Source of the DNA: Polyodon spathula
Lineage: Eukaryota; Chordata; Actinopteri; Acipenseriformes; Polyodontidae
Length of the DNA: 64,000 nucleotides
Assembly: GCF_017654505.1 (NCBI RefSeq)
Contig: NC_054547.1
Coordinates: 21,321,975-21,385,974, forward strand
Reading direction: 5' to 3'
In this document: one piece after another, positions 62,505 to 64,000 of the stretch
Layout of the letters: the number at the start of each line of letters is the position of its first letter
Position numbering within the stretch: the stretch's first letter is position 1
Notes under the pieces: model-generated
Told to the model about the DNA's origin: nothing
The model's database searches: none
What the model saw: only the letters and a program-made list of their open reading frames with translations
Program-made: the position numbers and the translations under genes

Positions 62505-63136
62505 TGTGATAGAGAGTGAAAGAATCCTTGTTGCAAATCTCCCTCCCAACGAGAAAGGACACCGTGTAAGGACAGTGGTACGCTGCCTCCTAGATGGACC
62601 GCCTTGATGGTAGGTGGAAACCGGAAGGTAACCATATTAGGAGGGGCATGTAATTGCAAGTACCCGAAACGACTCCATTGCAAGCAACTGCGGGACGGCC
62701 CTCTATTGGAGAAACCATGGCGATGGGTTGTTTGCAGGGAGGAGTGTATGGGTACAAAGGGGAAGCAGCTACGTCGGTACGCTTCCTTGCGCTGAGAACG
62801 TAAACTACCGGCCGGAGGATTGCATTTTGTTGTGATACGTGTTTGCTTTGTTAAGTGTTTGTTTGTTTGTTGTCTGCAGAGGAGGAATACGGAGCCAGCC
62901 CACATCACTAGAGCACTACCCTCACCACACGACACCAGCACCACCCAGAGAATTAAGAGCACACATTATTGTGGAGTGTTGTGTTTCTTATTTGGGACTG
63001 CAAACCAGCCGTGTTCCCCCAAACAGAGGGGTAGAGGGGTGGTTCTTTTTGTTTGTTTATTAAAAACATGGACATTTTTGGGGAAAAGAACTGTTTGGAC
63101 ACTGTTTTATTCACGACAACACTCGCACAGTTCACA
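62505..63136 (+). repeat. solo LTR with 5-bp target duplication
   Basis: It starts TGTGATAGAGAG and ends CAGTTCACA. It is flanked by GACAG (62500-62504) and GGCAG (63137-63141), a 5-bp duplication with one mismatch. The uninterrupted target is seen in copy ii (CCTGATAGGGCAGCTTTTTTATAT near 21641), which confirms the boundaries. It contains TTTATTAAAAAC near 63057. The TGTGAYAGAG start links it to the Gypsy LTR copies A and B. No internal sequence remains, so it is a recombination product. Confidence 0.85.
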
Positions 63137-63238
63137 GGCAGCTTTTGTATATTTGCTCAGAGATTGACAGTCACAGAGGCTCTTCCCATTCGGTAATGGC
63201 TTTTTAGGGAACCAGGGTTGTGGTAATAGTCCAATGTC

Positions 63239-63600
63239 CCTCTCAATATTGATTTTGTTGCCCTACAATAAATCACATCATGTCTGATGCATGGCAGCAT
63301 TAATGCTTCAGTTCCTTAAAGTGGTACCTATTATACACTGGCCCTCAACATGTTAATGATGAGACTGCCTGGGCAGCCTAAGGCTAACGCTTTCTTTTTT
63401 CTGGGTAACAAAGTATATTTCTAACACAGCTAGTCAAAATAAACATTGATTTAGATTGTGATAGTAACCAAGTGCTGTAAATCTCTGTTACTACAACACA
63501 GGTCTAGTTTTCATATTTCTTGACTGGAAGTAAATGTATTTGAAGAGAAACAGGCAGACATTTTCCTGAAGAAGTACAACATTATAGATGAAGGAAGATT
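63239..63600. other. no gene recognised
   Basis: AT-rich unique sequence to the right of the DIRS element. Confidence 0.5.
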
Positions 63601-63633
63601 TTCATGGAATGTTGTTCGCAGCTTGTAATTGCA

Positions 63634-63897
63634 ATGGATGAGGAAATCCTTCTCAGTATCATTCTGTTTCTATTACCTACAGTGTGGCTGTACCCTCTGG
63701 TGTCAGCTTCAACCCCTGAAATTACCTGTGATTTTGAGCATAAAGCATACTGCGGACTGAGGGGTCACTGGTCACTCCACATGCATAAAACATACTGGAG
63801 ACTGAGAAGCCATTGCTCACTCCATACGCATTTCCGTTTGTTGTTCAGCAAAACAGATATGTGCCGACTGGAAAAAGGATTTGTTCTTGCTACATAA
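63634..63897 (+). CDS. small ORF with signal peptide; possible first exon of a secreted protein
   Basis: From the ATG at 63634 (an in-frame ATG at 63604 is also possible), residues 1-26 (MDEEILLSIILFLLPTVWLY and beyond) form a plausible signal peptide with a cleavage-like site after LVSAS. Next is ITCDFEHKAYCGL, reminiscent of the start of a MAM domain (CDFE....CG). It is followed by an in-frame 45-bp tandem duplication giving 15-residue repeats (KAYCGLRGHWSLHMH and KTYWRLRSHCSLHTH). The ORF ends at TAA 63897. It could be a real exon whose splice donor lies within this frame, or a chance ORF. No recognised homolog. Confidence 0.3.
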   Translation: MDEEILLSIILFLLPTVWLYPLVSASTPEITCDFEHKAYCGLRGHWSLHMHKTYWRLRSHCSLHTHFRLLFSKTDMCRLEKGFVLAT

Positions 63898-64000
63898 TCT
63901 GGACCTAATCATAATCTGGACTGTAAAATGTGTGAATAAGGCATGCAGTTAATTTGCCCATAGTAGACCATTTCCCCTATCAGCACTAGGGACTGTTAAT
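63898..64000. other. no gene recognised (right edge)
   Basis: Short unique stretch to the window end. Confidence 0.5.

Larger units (their letters stand above)
58400..63238 (+). mobile_element. DIRS-type retrotransposon, 5' truncated (copy iii)
   Basis: Gene order: gag-like (58400-59761), reverse transcriptase/RNase H (59921-61200), tyrosine recombinase (61300-62210). Then comes an internal complementary region (62290-62400: GGTAATGGTTGTCATTCGAA, GGTTATTACCATAACCCTGG, GACAACCATTACC) and the 3' inverted terminal repeat (to about 63238). A 632-bp solo LTR (62505-63136) sits in the terminal repeat. The subfamily is the same as copy ii, but here the recombinase region is kept. The 5' repeat is lost at the Helitron junction. 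Confidence 0.87.

Overview
The window looks like nuclear DNA from a ray-finned fish. My guess, by recollection only, is a non-teleost lineage such as sturgeon or paddlefish, because the CR1 family with TTCTTATG 3' tails resembles repeats I associate with those genomes. There are no bacterial genes, operons, CRISPR arrays or rRNA genes, and no clearly intact host protein-coding gene. Almost everything recognisable is transposable-element DNA, stacked several layers deep, plus simple repeats and one repeat-poor island.

Layout. 0.8-7 kb: a Gypsy LTR fragment cut by a 5'-truncated L1-clade LINE, A-rich repeated units, a Gypsy reverse-transcriptase stub with an LTR fragment, and the 3' half of a DIRS tyrosine-recombinase element. 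8.7-10 kb: CA-rich minisatellites and a 62-nt block present once with an apparent intron upstream and once without it. 10.2-12.8 kb: a hAT-like candidate and an inverted DIRS 3' half. 12.77-17.28 kb: a near full-length CR1 LINE, with a fragment of its own family inserted antisense in ORF2. 17.37-21.82 kb: an LTR split by a DIRS element, followed by an antisense tRNA-Val-like sequence. 24.1-28.0 kb: an endogenous retrovirus remnant interrupted by CR1 and bracketed by about 0.2-kb inverted repeats. 28-33.9 kb: the repeat-poor island, possibly holding conserved regulatory elements. 33.9-36.1 kb: a non-LTR element with a C-terminal restriction-like endonuclease. 36.8-41.5 kb: a Gypsy remnant whose LTR contains a CR1. 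43.7-49.1 kb: two more CR1 copies. 49.7-55.7 kb: a Gypsy remnant with integrase ahead of reverse transcriptase. 55.7-58.4 kb: an antisense Helitron fragment carrying a piggyBac-type MITE. 58.4-63.2 kb: a DIRS element containing a solo LTR with a target-site duplication. Near the right edge is a small ORF with a signal peptide.

The most informative observation is in the CR1 element. ORF1 ends in TTTAAACTAG, which is a canonical -1 ribosomal frameshift heptamer directly before the stop codon. ORF2 is in the -1 frame, is open across that site, and has no in-frame ATG until inside its endonuclease domain. This predicts that the CR1 polyprotein is made by -1 frameshifting. All calls come from reading the sequence and the translations; no alignments or searches were run.
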